Below are positions 1 to 11,731 of a stretch of 64,000 bases of DNA, piece after piece. The position numbers and the translations under genes are program-made. Origin of the DNA: Liriodendron chinense (lineage: Eukaryota > Streptophyta > Magnoliopsida > Magnoliales > Magnoliaceae); contig ML058343.1 of assembly GCA_003013855.2 (NCBI GenBank), positions 1,860,001 to 1,924,000 of the forward strand, given 5' to 3'. Within the stretch, counting starts at the first letter, position 1; each line of letters starts with the position of its first letter. Below the pieces are notes generated by a model. The model did no database searches. It was given only the letters and a program-made list of their open reading frames with translations, and was not told the origin of the DNA.

Positions 1-404
1 ATTTTCTAACACCGCATGCATGTTTGGAATCAGGACCATTCATCATGGAAGATCCATTACGAATCTTCTGAGGACGAAAATCAGTATCCATTTACTTATT
101 ATCCATCTTCAAATGGCTATTGAAGATGGACCATTCGTAGATTGTGATGACAAACAACAATTTTTTACTCGTTTAGCCTAAAAGATGAGCAGACACAAGG
201 AACATGAAAATTCGGAGGCACTTGATGAACGACTAGGATCTCTTTCACGTGTGCAAAGCTTCCACGTGTTAGAGGCGAGTAGAAAAGCAATTTACGCGCT
301 CGAGTACTGTGCGCGCTTCCTTTTTGGTGGGATAAGATTAAGGAATCCAGATCCTATGCTCCTCGGTGGGTCTCGTGAATATCAAACGCCACGGTCAGTT
401 TTCC
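1..404 (+). repeat. Segmental duplication copy A, part 1
   Basis: Collinear with 39968-40145 plus 40677-40880: shared landmarks include TTTCTAACACCGCATGCATG, 'gatggaccattcgtagattg', 'gaacgactaggatctctttc' and 'gaggcgagtagaaaagcaat'. Copy B carries an extra MITE (40146-40676) in this stretch. No coding capacity that I trust. Confidence 0.85.
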
Positions 405-906
405 GGAAGCGTACTGAGTAAACTTCGCGGGATCCACCTTGCCTTATTTATTTTATCCACTCTTCCCATCCATTGTACCATAGAATTTCATGGCTTTATC
501 CGAAAAATGAAGTATATCCAAAGCTTAAGTGGACCACACCATAGGAAACAAAGTGAATTGAAAATCTACCGTTGAAAACTTCTTAGGAGCTACAGAAGCT
601 CTAGATCAAGATGATATTTTCGTTTACCCTTCATCCACGTCTGTGTGATCGTATGAACAGTTTAGATGACAAATAAACATCATCGTGGGCCATAAAAAGG
701 TTTCGACGGTGAAAATCATTTCTCCCACTGTTTCCTGTAGTATGGTCCATTTGAGATTTTTATACGCTTCTATTTTGGCCTCAACCACTAAAATGAGCTG
801 AGAAAACGGATGGGCGGTGTGGATAAACCACATACATTCACAGTGGTACCAACTAAGTTTACTCAGTACGATAAAAGCATACTCACCCACGACGCAATCC
901 GATTTC
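405..906. mobile_element. MULE-type MITE, 9-bp TSD CAGTTTTCC
   Basis: 502 bp flanked by perfect 9-bp TSD CAGTTTTCC (396-404 and 907-915). Copy B has one uninterrupted CAGTTTTCC near 40865, an empty site. Left end GGAAGCG...TACTGAGTAAACTT; the right end carries the matching inverted TACTGAGTAAACTT and GGATTGCGT. The interior is the common MITE core. The 9-bp TSD fits the Mutator superfamily. Confidence 0.85.
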
Positions 907-926
907 CAGTTTTCCACGTTTCATTA

Positions 927-1444
927 GAGAGCGGATTGCCTGTGACCCCGGGCACAGAGATATCTCTGTGCCCGTGCCTGTGTGGGGTCCACAGAGATGT
1001 TATTGAAAAATCCAATTCGTCCATCTGTTTTTAAAGATCACAATAGGTCAGTATTATAAAAATCAAGCAGATCCAAAACTCAGGTGGGCCATACTAATAA
1101 AACAGTGGGAACATCAACGTCCACCATTGAAACCTTCCTGAAGCTTACCATGATGTTTATATTCCATCCAAACCGTTCATAGAATTATCACCAATAAGAT
1201 AAACTCTAGGAACAAATATCATCCGGATACAAAACTTCTGTGACCGTCAGGCGTTCAATCCCTACTGTTTCGTGCTGTATGGCCCACATGAGTTTTGGAT
1301 CTGCCTGATCTTTTCATTCCTGTCCTATTGTGATCTTTAAAAACAGATGGACAGAGTGGATTTTTCAAGAACATTTTTTTAGACCCCACACAGGCACGGG
1401 CACAGAGATATCTCTGTGCCCGGGGTCACAGGTAATCCGCTCTC
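927..1444. mobile_element. MULE-type MITE with long TIRs, TSD GTTTCATTA
   Basis: 518 bp with perfect 9-bp TSD GTTTCATTA (918-926 and 1445-1453); copy B shows the unoccupied site near 40875-40885 (GTCACATTA). TIRs of over 60 bp (GAGAGCGGATT(G/A)CCTGTGA...) differ at about one base, so it is young. Each TIR contains a perfect palindrome centred on GAGATATCTC. It inserted 11 bp from the end of the preceding MITE. Confidence 0.9.
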
Positions 1445-1453
1445 GTTTCATTA

Positions 1454-1835
1454 TGGGGAGGTATTTGATACTCCGGCTGTGTATGACGCTTTATACGCAG
1501 GCACACAGATATTGCACACGATGCCAACAATAACTCAAATCAGATCGGTTCATCAATAAATTGTGAAACCCACTGTATCTAAGTCAGGGGCCAAAAATCA
1601 GGTTTGTTGATCAATCGCAGCCGACGATTCGTGGACCTTCTTTTGCTGAAATATGACCGTCGAATTTTTTTCACTTCATTTAAATGTCCACTGTCAGATA
1701 GATGTCCACCTGTTTAAGGAATTTTGTAAGAACGTACGTATTATCCACCATCTAAACTAGGATCGATAATTTGGACAGCTCATTTTCTTCTACACGTAGA
1801 GTTTCCAAGGAATTTTGTAAGAACGTGCGTATCAT
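1454..1835 (+). repeat. Segmental duplication copy A, part 2
   Basis: Matches 40886-41262: 'gatactccggctg', 'cacacagatat', 'gccgacgattcgtgga', 'tttgctgaaatatgaccgtcg', 'aactaggatcgataat', and 'ttttgtaagaacgtgcgtat'. Non-coding. Confidence 0.85.
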
Positions 1836-3215
1836 CGGATGGTTTGTAATTCAGTGGATGCAAATCGAAACCATTGACCCTGGCATTGAGATAGAGAGGT
1901 GCTTGCTCAGGAAGGGACATAAAGTTTATTTGAGCGAACCTTGAGTGCGATATTAGATGATTTGTGGATGATAGGGACACTCTTTGAGTGGTTTTTTCTT
2001 TGTTTTTTTTTTTTTTTTTTTTTTTTGTCCAAAAGAAATCAAGAACTTTTGAAGGTGTAAGAATCGTGTAGTTCAATAGAAATAAGTAAGAAAAATAAAG
2101 ATATAAAGGCAAAAACTTATTGCTAATGTTGGAATCACTGACCTAGCTGAAAGCAGCGGGGTGCTTTGTGGAGCAACGCACTAATAAGCAAGGATCAACT
2201 AGTGCCAAGGAATACAAGCTACTATCAACTTAGTGTATGAACTTAGGTGGAGGAGTCCAGAAACTAAGGTCTGCTTTCAAGTTCAATACATAGGGCGCAA
2301 GCGGAATGGAATTACAGGTTCAGCTAAGTTGGTTCAATTGGATCGTAGAACGGACTAGACTACTCTGGGATAGTGCTGGACACAAGGCCAAATTGAGTTG
2401 AGCTTGGTCCAACTCGGCTCAATTCGGCCAAAAGCCTACCTCAACTTGGTCCTCGAGCCTGATTGGCCAGCTCTGTTCAGTTCGATCAGCAGCTCGAGCT
2501 AGCTTAAGCTGAGTTCGAGCTTTTGAGACGGGTCAATTAGGCAAAAATAATCTAAAGGGTCAGGCGTTTTTATTTTTATTTTTTTAATATATATATAATA
2601 TAAATATAAATAAATATAATTAAGCTATATTTCGAGCCGAGTCGAGCCAAACCGAACTGAGTTGATTTGGCACGAGCTTTGAGGAGTTGAGTTGAGCTTT
2701 GGCCAACTTAGACTCGGCTCAAAATTATTTTCGAGCTCAATAAAACAACCTGGCTCGGCTTGAACCTAGTTTCAAGCTAAGTTGAGTCAAGCAGGTTAAC
2801 CGAGCTAGCTCGGTTCGTGTCAAGCTCTATTCCTAGAATCTAAGGATAAGTAGCATGACATGGATTGATTGTGTTCGATTGATCCATCATGAATCCTTGT
2901 CTCCATGGCTTCTTCTGTTATTTATAGAATTCATGATGCAATTGTAAGAATAATCATTACCCACGTGGTGATTTCATTGCTTCTAGCTATAAAGTAGTAG
3001 TTACCTTCTTTAGATCATAGTTGCCCTTTGTCGAATATCTTTTTCGAATAGTTATGATTATAACCTTATCTTGAAATCACATGCCCCACACGCATCTTCG
3101 GAGATTTGCTCGATAGTAAGCTGTCCTCCGAATATGTCGCCCATAACATGGAAATCATTGGTGCCATGTGGCCATCTCCACACCATTCATCTGGAACTAC
3201 TAGATATCCTCTACC
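1836..3215. other. Copy-A-specific insertion block, largely unclassified
   Basis: Absent from copy B, where homology passes directly from about 41262 to 41275. Contains a 23-base T run near 2005-2027 and a degenerate hAT-like element at 2371-2829. The sequence 2830-3060 with a TATTTATAGAATTC stretch may be a decayed LTR. No gene seen. Confidence 0.5.
2371..2829. mobile_element. Degenerate hAT-like MITE, GAGCT/GGCTC-rich
   Basis: Ends TAGTGCTGGACACAAGG and (reverse complement) TAGAGCTTGACACGAACC are related TIRs. The interior repeats AACTCGGCTC / CGAGCTCGAGC-like motifs. Flanks CTCTGGGA / TTCCTAGA give only a poor 8-bp TSD. Confidence 0.55.
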
Positions 3216-4310
3216 CAAACACCCAGCTAAAGTAATGAAAACTTTTTCTTCTTCATTATTGGTGCTGGAGTTCGATATGCGGTTAGGCCCTGACCATGCC
3301 CTATCTAAGCTCAATATTAAGGGTCTGTTTAGATATGCGGTTACAGCAGTTGGAAGTAAAGTAGCAGGGTATTCAACAGTATGTTACTAACACGATCTCT
3401 CTGTTCACTTATGGACAAGCATGTAAACAGCTATAACGTGATTGGCAACTAATAGTATGTGGTCGTATGCACATGTAAATTCTCCGATATGTGTTATATC
3501 TACGTGTCCAATCTTTCTGCAATATCATTTCAGTACATGACCTCAAAAAGAAGCATATCCAAAGCTCAAGTGGGCTATGCCAAAAAAAGCAATGGAGATA
3601 TTGACAAATGTCATTGAAAACTTCTAGGGCCTGCCATTATGTTTATTTGCCATCCAAACTATTTATAAGGTCACACAAACCTGAAAGAAGGAAAAACACA
3701 AATATCGGCTTGACCTAACACTTTTGTGAACCCCAACAAACTTTCAATGGTAGGGGTTCAATCCTCATTACTTTTCATGATCTGGTCCACTAGAGCTATG
3801 GATCTACTTCATTTTTGGGCTCATTCCATTCAAAGATCTTGCAAGATGGATGGGCAGTGTAGATATACCACCTACATCATGGTTGCGCGTACAAAAGTTA
3901 GGCACCTCCTCCGTGACCATGATTTGACATCTCACCTTATATATCCAATCAATGATGACATGTTATGATGTTAGTTTTCTACCACATTAATGATCCAAGC
4001 AGACCTTTTATTGTTTAACACATATGCCTGAATTCAATTGACTCATGCCGAGCCAAAATAGTTGAACCCAAGCCGAACGCTTGGTAAACAATCAGCTCCA
4101 AATTAGCCCGCTCATAGTAAGCTAAAATAGCTCAGCCCAAGCAATGCCATAAATGTTTATATGAGGCTAAGCCCAAACCTAATTTTTTTTTAAAGTTGGA
4201 TCATAGGCTAGAAAATGAAAATAAGTTGCATAGGCGAGTAAATGAAAATTATTACATATTGTGTAAATTATAAAATTATCTTTATGGACCCTTTATTTTG
4301 TTAGTCATGT
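3216..4310 (+). repeat. Segmental duplication copy A, part 3, with PIF-like MITE
   Basis: Collinear with about 41265-43180. Inside, 3321-4006 looks like a PIF/Harbinger MITE (GGGTCTGTTTAGAT ... ATCCAAGCAGACC) present in both copies, so older than the duplication, and carrying the common MULE-like core. 4010-4310 has the shared 'gagccaaaatag...cccaagc' text. Confidence 0.7.
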
Positions 4311-5080
4311 AACGCATCCACCCGGTTAGCTGTGCAATGCACCCATATGGTTAGTCACATGATGCACCCACCCACCAACGGGTTAGCGTGTGTCTTCTTA
4401 ACATTTTGGGATAATAGTTGAAAAAGCCTTGATTTATGAAGTCATTTGTAACATTGATCCCTTGTCATACTTATTTATTTATGTAGCACATTCACTTTGA
4501 CACACCCTGCACACCTCCTCTCGTATAGCAGCAAATTTTTACAAAAATCAAGAGGGCCTTTTGAGAATTGAGTTTGGGTCCCACAAAATCGACTATTAGA
4601 GTTATCCCTTAGCTGATTTGATACATTTATTTTAATCAAACATATATGAACTCATGGGAGGGTCATTTTAAAAAAAATTAGATCTTTCTATGGCCCACGC
4701 TTACGTTAACACTGTGAGTTAATTCCAAACTGTTTACTTCGGAGAAAACAGTTTGAAATTAATTCTCAGCGTTAACATAGGTGTGGGTCACAAAAAGGTC
4801 CTTTTTTTTTAAATGACTCTCCTATAAGTTTACAGATATCTGATTAAAATGAACAGATCATATCAACCGAAGGATAACTCCAATAGTCGATTTTTTTAGG
4901 CCCACACTGAATTCTTAAAAGGCCCTCTAGCATTTCAAACCAGAGATTTTTTGTTTTGCTAGTCATGCAATACACTCACTCTGTTAGCTGCACAACCCAC
5001 CCACACGGTTAGTCACATTATGCACCTACCCCCGGTGGGATTAGTGTGTCTCCTTAGCATTCAGAAACTGAGACCTACTA
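4302..5080 (+). repeat. Direct repeat pair around a foldback element
   Basis: About 120 bp at 4302-4425 recurs at 4956-5075 (TTTTG(T/C)TAGTCATG, 'ggttagtcaca(t)', 'tgcacc(c/t)acc'). The pair brackets the foldback at 4551-4928. It could be a duplicated flank or a decayed LTR pair; there is no pol or primer-site support for the latter. Confidence 0.45.
4551..4928. mobile_element. Foldback MITE, AGAGGGCCTTTT ends
   Basis: Almost the whole 378 bp is one inverted repeat: left arm AGAGGGCCTTTTGAGAATT, right arm (reverse complement) AGAGGGCCTTTTAAGAATT, arms meeting near 4738-4745. Inner landmarks are also mirrored (GTTAACACTGTGAGTTAATT / AATTAATTCTCAGCGTTAAC). TSD not identified. Confidence 0.7.
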
Positions 5081-5930
5081 TTGAAACGCCTAGGCATCTT
5101 ATAGCTGGGATAGCAGACACAATGCCTTAACATTATCCTACAAAAGGGATGGACGTTTATCCAAAACAGATACATCACAGTGGGACCCCACACTGATCTC
5201 GTCGGACGCAATCCACGTCCGTGTATGTGCGAGTGAAGTGCCTATGGCCCATTCAGCACTGAGCATACCAAAATCAACGGTATCTATCTTGTCCATATAT
5301 GGCACATGGAGCACTAACACTCGGTGTTAGTGCTTCACATGCCCTTGATCTTCCCACACCACAAAATCAGCCATATCCAAAACAAAAGTGGGCTACATCA
5401 CCGGAGGCAGTGGGGAGCAACAGTGATGACGACGGACACCATTGAAAGTTTCTAGATTTTATGTAGAGCACGATGACCCTTGATCTTTCCACACCACAAA
5501 ATCAGCGTTTTCCAAAACAAAAGTGGACCACACCACACTAGACAACCGGGAGCACGCGAGAGGGCGACGCGCACCATTGAAAGATTCTGGATTCGTGCGG
5601 TGTATATGCCATCCAATCCGGTCATCGGCCACCACTATGCTGGGACAACCGAAATATCAGGCCATTCCTTTACTCAGGTACGCCACTGCACATTAATTTA
5701 GAGGTATTCGTGGGTTATTTCATATCGTTACCCTATGGTGTGACCCACCTGAGTATTAGATCAACGTACGGTGATCATGAGGCAACAAACCTCATGCACA
5801 GTTTGGATTCCACATGTAAAATCACAGTGTGCCCCATAAAAGATGTGATGTCTGAGAACTCCCCTGACTCGGGACTCGCGCAATTATTACGCAGGAAGAA
5901 TGTGGCAGAACAAGGTCGTCGGTACTTTAA
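5081..5930 (+). repeat. Segmental duplication copy A, part 4, with internal tandem duplication
   Basis: Matches 43452-43855 ('gaagtgcctatggc', 'cattcagcac', 'ttgtccatatatg', 'catgcccttgatcttcccac', 'gaggcaacaaac'). A unit of about 133 bp starting CCTTGATCTT(C/T)CCACACCAC is present twice in tandem (about 5344-5476 and 5477-5610), once in copy B. No gene. Confidence 0.75.
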
Positions 5931-6298
5931 GAGAAAAATTCTGCTACACTCACGAGTTAGCTACGCTAGCTACACCGGGTGTGGCAATGACCCACCATGA
6001 TGTATGTGTTGTATCCACTCCGTCCGTCCATTTTGTGAGATCATTTTAGGGCATGAAACAAAAAACGAGGCAAATCAAAAGCTCAAGCGGACCTAGCAAA
6101 GAAAATAGTGGGGATTGAAAACCAACCATTCAAAACTTATAAGGGTCCACTTGAGATTTTGATTTACCTCATTTTTAGTGTCATGCCCTAAAATGATGTC
6201 GCCAAATGGATGGACAATGTGGATCCAACACATGCATCAAGGTGGGGTCATTGCTACACCCGGTGTAGCTAACTCATGGGTGTAGCAAAATTTTTCTC
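5931..6298. mobile_element. MULE-type MITE, GAGAAAAATT ends
   Basis: TIRs of about 50 bp: GAGAAAAATT(C/T)TGCTACAC(T/C)CA(C/T)GAGTTAGCTAC. Flanks GTACTTTAA (5922-5930) and CTATTTTAA (6299-6307) each differ by one base from GTATTTTAA at the empty site in copy B (near 43857), so they are an aged 9-bp TSD. Non-coding. Confidence 0.8.
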
Positions 6299-6519
6299 CT
6301 ATTTTAATTAGGGCTTAAAGTCGGGCGGGTTGGGCCGGGTTTGTGCTCAACCCTAACCCAACCCAAGGTTCCTATACCTCAACCTTAACCCAACCCAACC
6401 CAACCTCGAATTGGGAATTCTCAACCCAAGCCCAACCCAAGCGGGCTCGGTCGGGTTGACCGGGTTATATTTTCGTTATTATGTTTCAATACACATCTTA
6501 TTTTTTGTACCTATGGCTT

Positions 6520-7154
<635 letters not shown>

Positions 7155-7226
<72 letters not shown>
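7155..7226. repeat. (AT)n microsatellite
   Basis: About 36 AT units following the MITE end at 7154, inside the hAT element. Confidence 0.97.
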
Positions 7227-7230
<4 letters not shown>

Positions 7231-7578
7231 TAAAGAACTGCATTTTTTCTAAATGAACAAATAAGCTAAAATACATGATAATTATTCTTTTAACATTTAA
7301 GTATTTTAAATTCAAACATATCAAATTTCAAACATTATAACTTTACTTAACTAAAGTATAACAAAATTATAAGTTAACTTGTATATAGATCGGGTTCGGG
7401 TTGGGCCGGGCAACCCGAGACCTTAACCCAAACCCAACCCAAACTTCATCGGGTTGGAGTTTTCATAGCTCAAGCTTGAGATCGGGTTTGATATTTCCTA
7501 CCCAAGCCCAACCCAATGTCGGGTCGGTAACAGGTCGGTCGGGTTGAACTCACCCGACTTTTGGCCCTAATTTTAATA

Positions 7579-8235
7579 AGAAGCGTATGTCGTCCAACTG
7601 CGTTAGGAACTAGCAAGCTCTTAGTGGACGCATCTCCTGCACTCGGAATCTAGGTGGGGCCCATCGTGATGTTTTTGAGAAATCTATGGCGTCCAACGGT
7701 TTTGCGAGATCATTTTAGGAGTTGCGACAAAAAAAATGAACAGGATCCAAGACTCAAGTGGGCCGAAAACGTGACGATTGAACTTCCACAGATGAAACAT
7801 TCCTGAGGCCATAGAAGTTTCGCATCAAGATAATATTTGTGTTTTCAGTTCATCTCAGTAAAAATGACATCATGAACGGTATGGATGGCATATAAATATC
7901 ACTGTCAACCCCATAGAGGTTTCAACGGTAGGAATTTCCCTACCCACCTTTTGCTTTATTTCGGCCTACTTGAGTCTTGGATTCCGTTCAGTTTTTGTTG
8001 CAATGCCTAAATTGATCTCACAAAACGGTTGGACGGTGTAGATTTCTCACAAACATCACGGTAGGCCCACTTAAATTCGGAGCGCAGGAGATGCCTGCGA
8101 AAGGCTTTCGCAAGCAATACGACGTGATGTACCTGTTTGCCATTCATCTCTTTTTTTTTTTTTTAGACAAATACACCACGGTGGGCCCACATAGATCTGG
8201 CAGGACCTAGCAGGAGTCGGACGCAATCCGCTTCC
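7579..8235. mobile_element. MULE-type MITE, 9-bp TSD ATTTTAATA
   Basis: Perfect TSD ATTTTAATA at 7570-7578 and 8236-8244; the left TSD overlaps the hAT element's right TSD. TIRs AGAAGCGTATGTCGTCC and (reverse complement) GGAAGCGGATTGCGTCC. Contains a second inverted pair, GGACGCATCTCCTGC...GCAGGAGATGC (about 7626-8096), so it is probably two nested elements. Empty site in copy B near 43858. Confidence 0.82.
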
Positions 8236-8244
8236 ATTTTAATA

Positions 8245-8576
8245 AAGCCGTCTAAGCTATTGTCAATCTAATAATAATTTCAGGCTACCAAACTAAGCAT
8301 AAAATATATAGAGAAGGTAGTTGGTATTTTAATAGACCGTTTTTAACATATTTTCAATCTATTTCGAACTTCGGGCTCTCAAACTATGCATAAAATACAC
8401 GTCCATTCTCTCTCTCTCTCTCACCGGTCGGACATGCTGGCCGTTAGTGAAGTGGGCCTGTGCAGTGTTACTGGTGGACAAGCTATTGTGATTATCCAAG
8501 CCTTTTAGCATAGGAGGGAGCTAGCCGACTGCATCTTGCCCCGCTTGGATGATAATATGCCCCTCCTGAACAATAA
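8245..8576 (+). repeat. Segmental duplication copy A, part 5
   Basis: Matches 43865-44225: 'attgtcaatcta(a/c)taataatttcagg', 'ccaaactaagcataa', a (CT)n run (8406-8423), 'gtgaagtggg(c/t)ctgtgcagt', and 'gatgataat'. Ends exactly where the Copia-like element starts. Confidence 0.85.
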
Positions 8577-9735
8577 TGTTGGAATTGTGGGCCACCCATG
8601 GCATTGCTTCCCGGTGCATTGGATTAGGTGGAATGGACTAGCCGTTTGGGCTTTAGGTGGGGCTCACAGATATAGAGTGTGTACATCTCTGTTGTTGTGC
8701 CACAGTGTACCATATCTTCTTCTTTTTTTATGGTGAAGATTTTATTATTTGAATGGGTTTCTCTCTCGACGGAGAGAGCCGTAGAGGCGGCAATCGTTTT
8801 GGCGATAAGAGAGTTGTTGGGATTGGACGCCTCAAATATTCAAGCATGAAGACCACCGACCGGTCGGTCACGCTGGATCCCAGAAAAAGGCAGCAGGCTG
8901 CTGGACATTTTTTGCGACAGCCGGGCGCCCCACGGTGTTGGTGACCGGGCGCCCCATGACCCTGCCGGGCGCCCGACCATGTTGGTCCGGGCGCCCGAAA
9001 TTCAATAGTTTCTCGCTGGACTGTTTTTTGGTTGGCCGGGCGCCCGACGGTCTGGTGACCGGGCGCCCGACCCTACGCGAACTGCTTGTACGCAGTTTCC
9101 TTTTTAGTTTGGGTTTCTTGCGCGGTTTTGCGCAAGGAGTTTCTAATTTCGGTTTTTCTCCTATTTAAGGAGATGTAATCCGAGATTAGGGTTGCCACTA
9201 AGGGCCGCCAATGAGCCGAGGGATTGAGAGGGTTCTAGGGGAGAGAAAGAGCTATGGAGGAAGCTTGGAGTTCTCTGGGTTGAGGGAAAGGGATGGGTTT
9301 GTTCTCCTCATGTGAGAATTAGCTTCGGGTGGCTTGGGATTTCTCTTGTGGGCTGTGATCTATGGTTTTCTTCTGTAATCTCTTGTAACTTCTGATTCAT
9401 AGTGGATTGGTGTCGCTTTGTGCCGTGGTTTTTTACCCGTGAGGGGTTTTTCCACGTAAAAATCGGTTTGCCTTCTTGTGTGTGATGATTTGCTTGTTGA
9501 TTGCCATTGTGATGTGTTCCTCGCCTGCTTTGATTGCTTCCGCTGCGGGGCTCCTAACCCCAACAAGAGTAACCTCGGTCCCCTCACCGTGTTTTCCGGA
9601 AGCTCCTCCCATTGTACAGCCGTGGGCGGAAGGCAGAGGTGTGTGTATCATCTTCTTCGGCGAGTTCTACAGCCAAAATAATGGCGGAATCAGGTATGGA
9701 TATCTTGTACAGAAAATGGAAAATCCAAAGAGCTA
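8577..9735 (+). repeat. 5' LTR of Copia-like element, split by a solo LTR
   Basis: Host LTR parts are 8577-8814 and 9566-~9735. The uninterrupted junction is seen in the paralogous 3' LTR ('ataagagagtagcctcgg', near 18593). The exact 3' boundary is uncertain. Confidence 0.65.
8815..9565 (+). mobile_element. Solo LTR, Copia-like, perfect TSD AGAGT
   Basis: 751 bp, TGTTGGGATTGGACGCC ... CTCCTAACCCCAACA, with perfect 5-bp TSD AGAGT (8810-8814 and 9566-9570). The empty site is the sister LTR near 18597. Same family as the LTRs at 28093 and 29165 from 'ttgcgcggttttgcgcaagg' on, but its U3 has six GGGCGCCC palindromes (8921-9068) in place of CCGGTCGG boxes. TATTTAA near 9163. Confidence 0.93.
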
Positions 9736-9953
9736 GTGTTCCATTCGTTGTGCTCTTTCAATTGATAATGGCGGATTCGGCATCTTATGTTGTTGTATTG
9801 CTGACACGGCCGTTCTAATCGAAGTTGACACAACCCAAGCCCTCTTCCCTCACTTCTCTCCTCCTCTATCTGAATCAGTGGTGAAAGCAAGGGCCAACCA
9901 ACAGTCGCGGCGTCGGCTCCTTTGCCATCACCACGAAGCATACACCTTAAGAA

Positions 9954-10035
9954 TAGGGGTGTCAATGGGTCAGGCTCGGGCCTGAAAAATCAGAATTTTA
10001 CACAGGCCCGGCCCGAAGGCCCATTGACACCCCTA
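9954..10035. mobile_element. 82-bp hAT MITE with perfect 8-bp TSD
   Basis: TIRs TAGGGGTGTCAATGGG at both ends (16 bp identical), interior rich in GGCCCGG. Perfect TSD CTTAAGAA (9946-9953 and 10036-10043). TAGGGGTGTCAA is a classic plant hAT MITE terminus. Confidence 0.93.
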
Positions 10036-10335
10036 CTTAAGAAGATTAACCGACTGCCATTGCTGTGATATGCTCGAAGGCTAATTTGAGATGTTGTGAA
10101 GAAGGTAGGTGGGGAAATGATAGTGAGTAGCAGGCCCATAGGGTTGATGAGATGCGGCCGTTCCCTCTGTCAAGGTCTGGAATCTTATGCCAATATAAGT
10201 ATAATGTGTGGACCCGATGTTGAATGGGCTAGGTCTATACTGAACCAGATCCGCTCCATTGACTTGGGTAAATCGAATTCATGTCACTTCACTTCAACTC
10301 TAGGAGGACCCAGCCCATCCCGTTTCTTTCCTATT

Positions 10336-10373
<38 letters not shown>

Positions 10374-10384
10374 GTGTGGCATCA

Positions 10385-10860
10385 CCATGCTTAGGCCTGT
10401 TGGGACTGTGGAAGCAACTCCGAAAAACCCTTGTGGTAAAAGACCAAGGTACAAAGTGAATCACTATGAACTCCCAAGATAAAATCCTAACCTTTTCTTC
10501 TCCCAAACCCTTTAAGCACATTAGAAACCAAGTGTTAAACCCTAATTCCGATTACACCTGCTTTTATAGCATTAAATCGGAAATAGAAACAAAACGTGCA
10601 AAACCATACTAAACAGCATGCGGTCACCAGTCGACCGCCCAAGAGTTTGGTCGACCGAACTCGGCCAAATATGTCCAGCGAGCAAACAACAAATCTGTAG
10701 CTCGTCGGTCGACCGAAATCCTCCAAAAGTCTCTAGTAACCAACTATCTCATCCAGGTAGTTTTAATCAACTTACCACAATAGTTGGTCGACCGATGAAC
10801 CCCAAAACAACTCAGGTTGAAGGCTTCATTCAACAAGGCTCACTTGTTTTGATATAGTTC
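10385..10860 (-). repeat. Truncated antisense LTR with GTCGAC boxes
   Basis: On the minus strand the layout resembles the solo LTR at 8815: palindromic boxes (GTCGAC at about 10631, 10650, 10709, 10787), then 'gctataaaagcagg' (TATA), 'gtaatcggaattagggttt', 'tcactttgtaccttggtcttttacc'. Sequence differs from the 8815 family, so it is a cousin. Ends undefined. Confidence 0.5.
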
Positions 10861-11336
10861 ATGCTTGCTACATGTATGCTTCGGGGTTATCTGGATTGTT
10901 AGGTTTTATAGTATGTGTATGAGTACTTTAGATGTTGGAATAAGAAATAGTGATGGGCTGATGAATTATTAAAAAACATAATAAAATAAAAAATAAAAAA
11001 TAAAAAAACAATCAAACATTGAAGAGGGGATACATGCAAAAACAATCAAACATTGAAGAGGGGATACATGCTTTCTGACATAGGGTTGAGATTGCGGGGC
11101 CCAACTATATGCGGTTAGCAAATCCAAGTTTGGGACGCTTGTTATATTGGTTTTGAAAATCAAAATAGATGTTTTGATTTTAAATTCAAATTTTAGTTTA
11201 AGCCTCAGTACTACATAAAGGGTTGAAAATGTGGATGTGAATATGGAAAAATGTGGTCCTCCTGGTTCGTTTAGTACTGGTGGATGTGAATATGCGCAGG
11301 CCCTCTTGGTCTGTTTGGTACTAGTGGGCTAGCGCT

Positions 11337-11731
11337 AATCATCTGAAAAATGTGGCCGAGGTTAAAATCAACTTTACTCGTAAGGAAGTCAATTCAGTTG
11401 CGGACACCCTAGCTAGGCAAGCTAGTGGATTGCAATCGCGTTGGATTTTAGGGATGTGGTGGGGCTCCCTAAAGAGGCTCGAGGTGCGGTGGTCCTTGAT
11501 CGAGTGGGCTTGAGGAATGTGGTGGGAAATACAAATAGGTTGTAGAGTCAAGACAGGGTGCCCGTCTGTTTTGGTGAGGCTGGGCCTCCCGGTTGCATCT
11601 CCTCTCTTGGGGAGATAAGGGTGGGGTTGGGTCCTCTATGTGGAGGCTAGGCTGGGGGGTTTATGATAGGCGGGCCTACCTGAATGTATAGATTCTATCC
11701 TGTTAATGAAGATTAGCTTGGTAAAAAAAAA
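11337..11731 (+). pseudogene. LINE 3' end: RNase H-like tail and poly(A)
   Basis: A frame from about 11338 reads NHLKNVAEVKINFTRKEVNS followed by VADTLARQASG, the hallmark end of the RNase H-like domain of plant LINE reverse transcriptases, and stops near 11513. It is followed by a G-rich 3' region and an A run (11723-11731). 5'-truncated, as LINEs usually are. No TSD worked out. Confidence 0.7.

Noticed and set aside
6340..6440. CCCAACCC runs as interstitial telomere
   Set aside because: Subterminal repeats of the hAT element at 6309-7569; wrong unit.
10096..10482. 128-residue plus-strand frame
   Set aside because: Crosses a (CT)n repeat and antisense LTR sequence; no similarity recognised.
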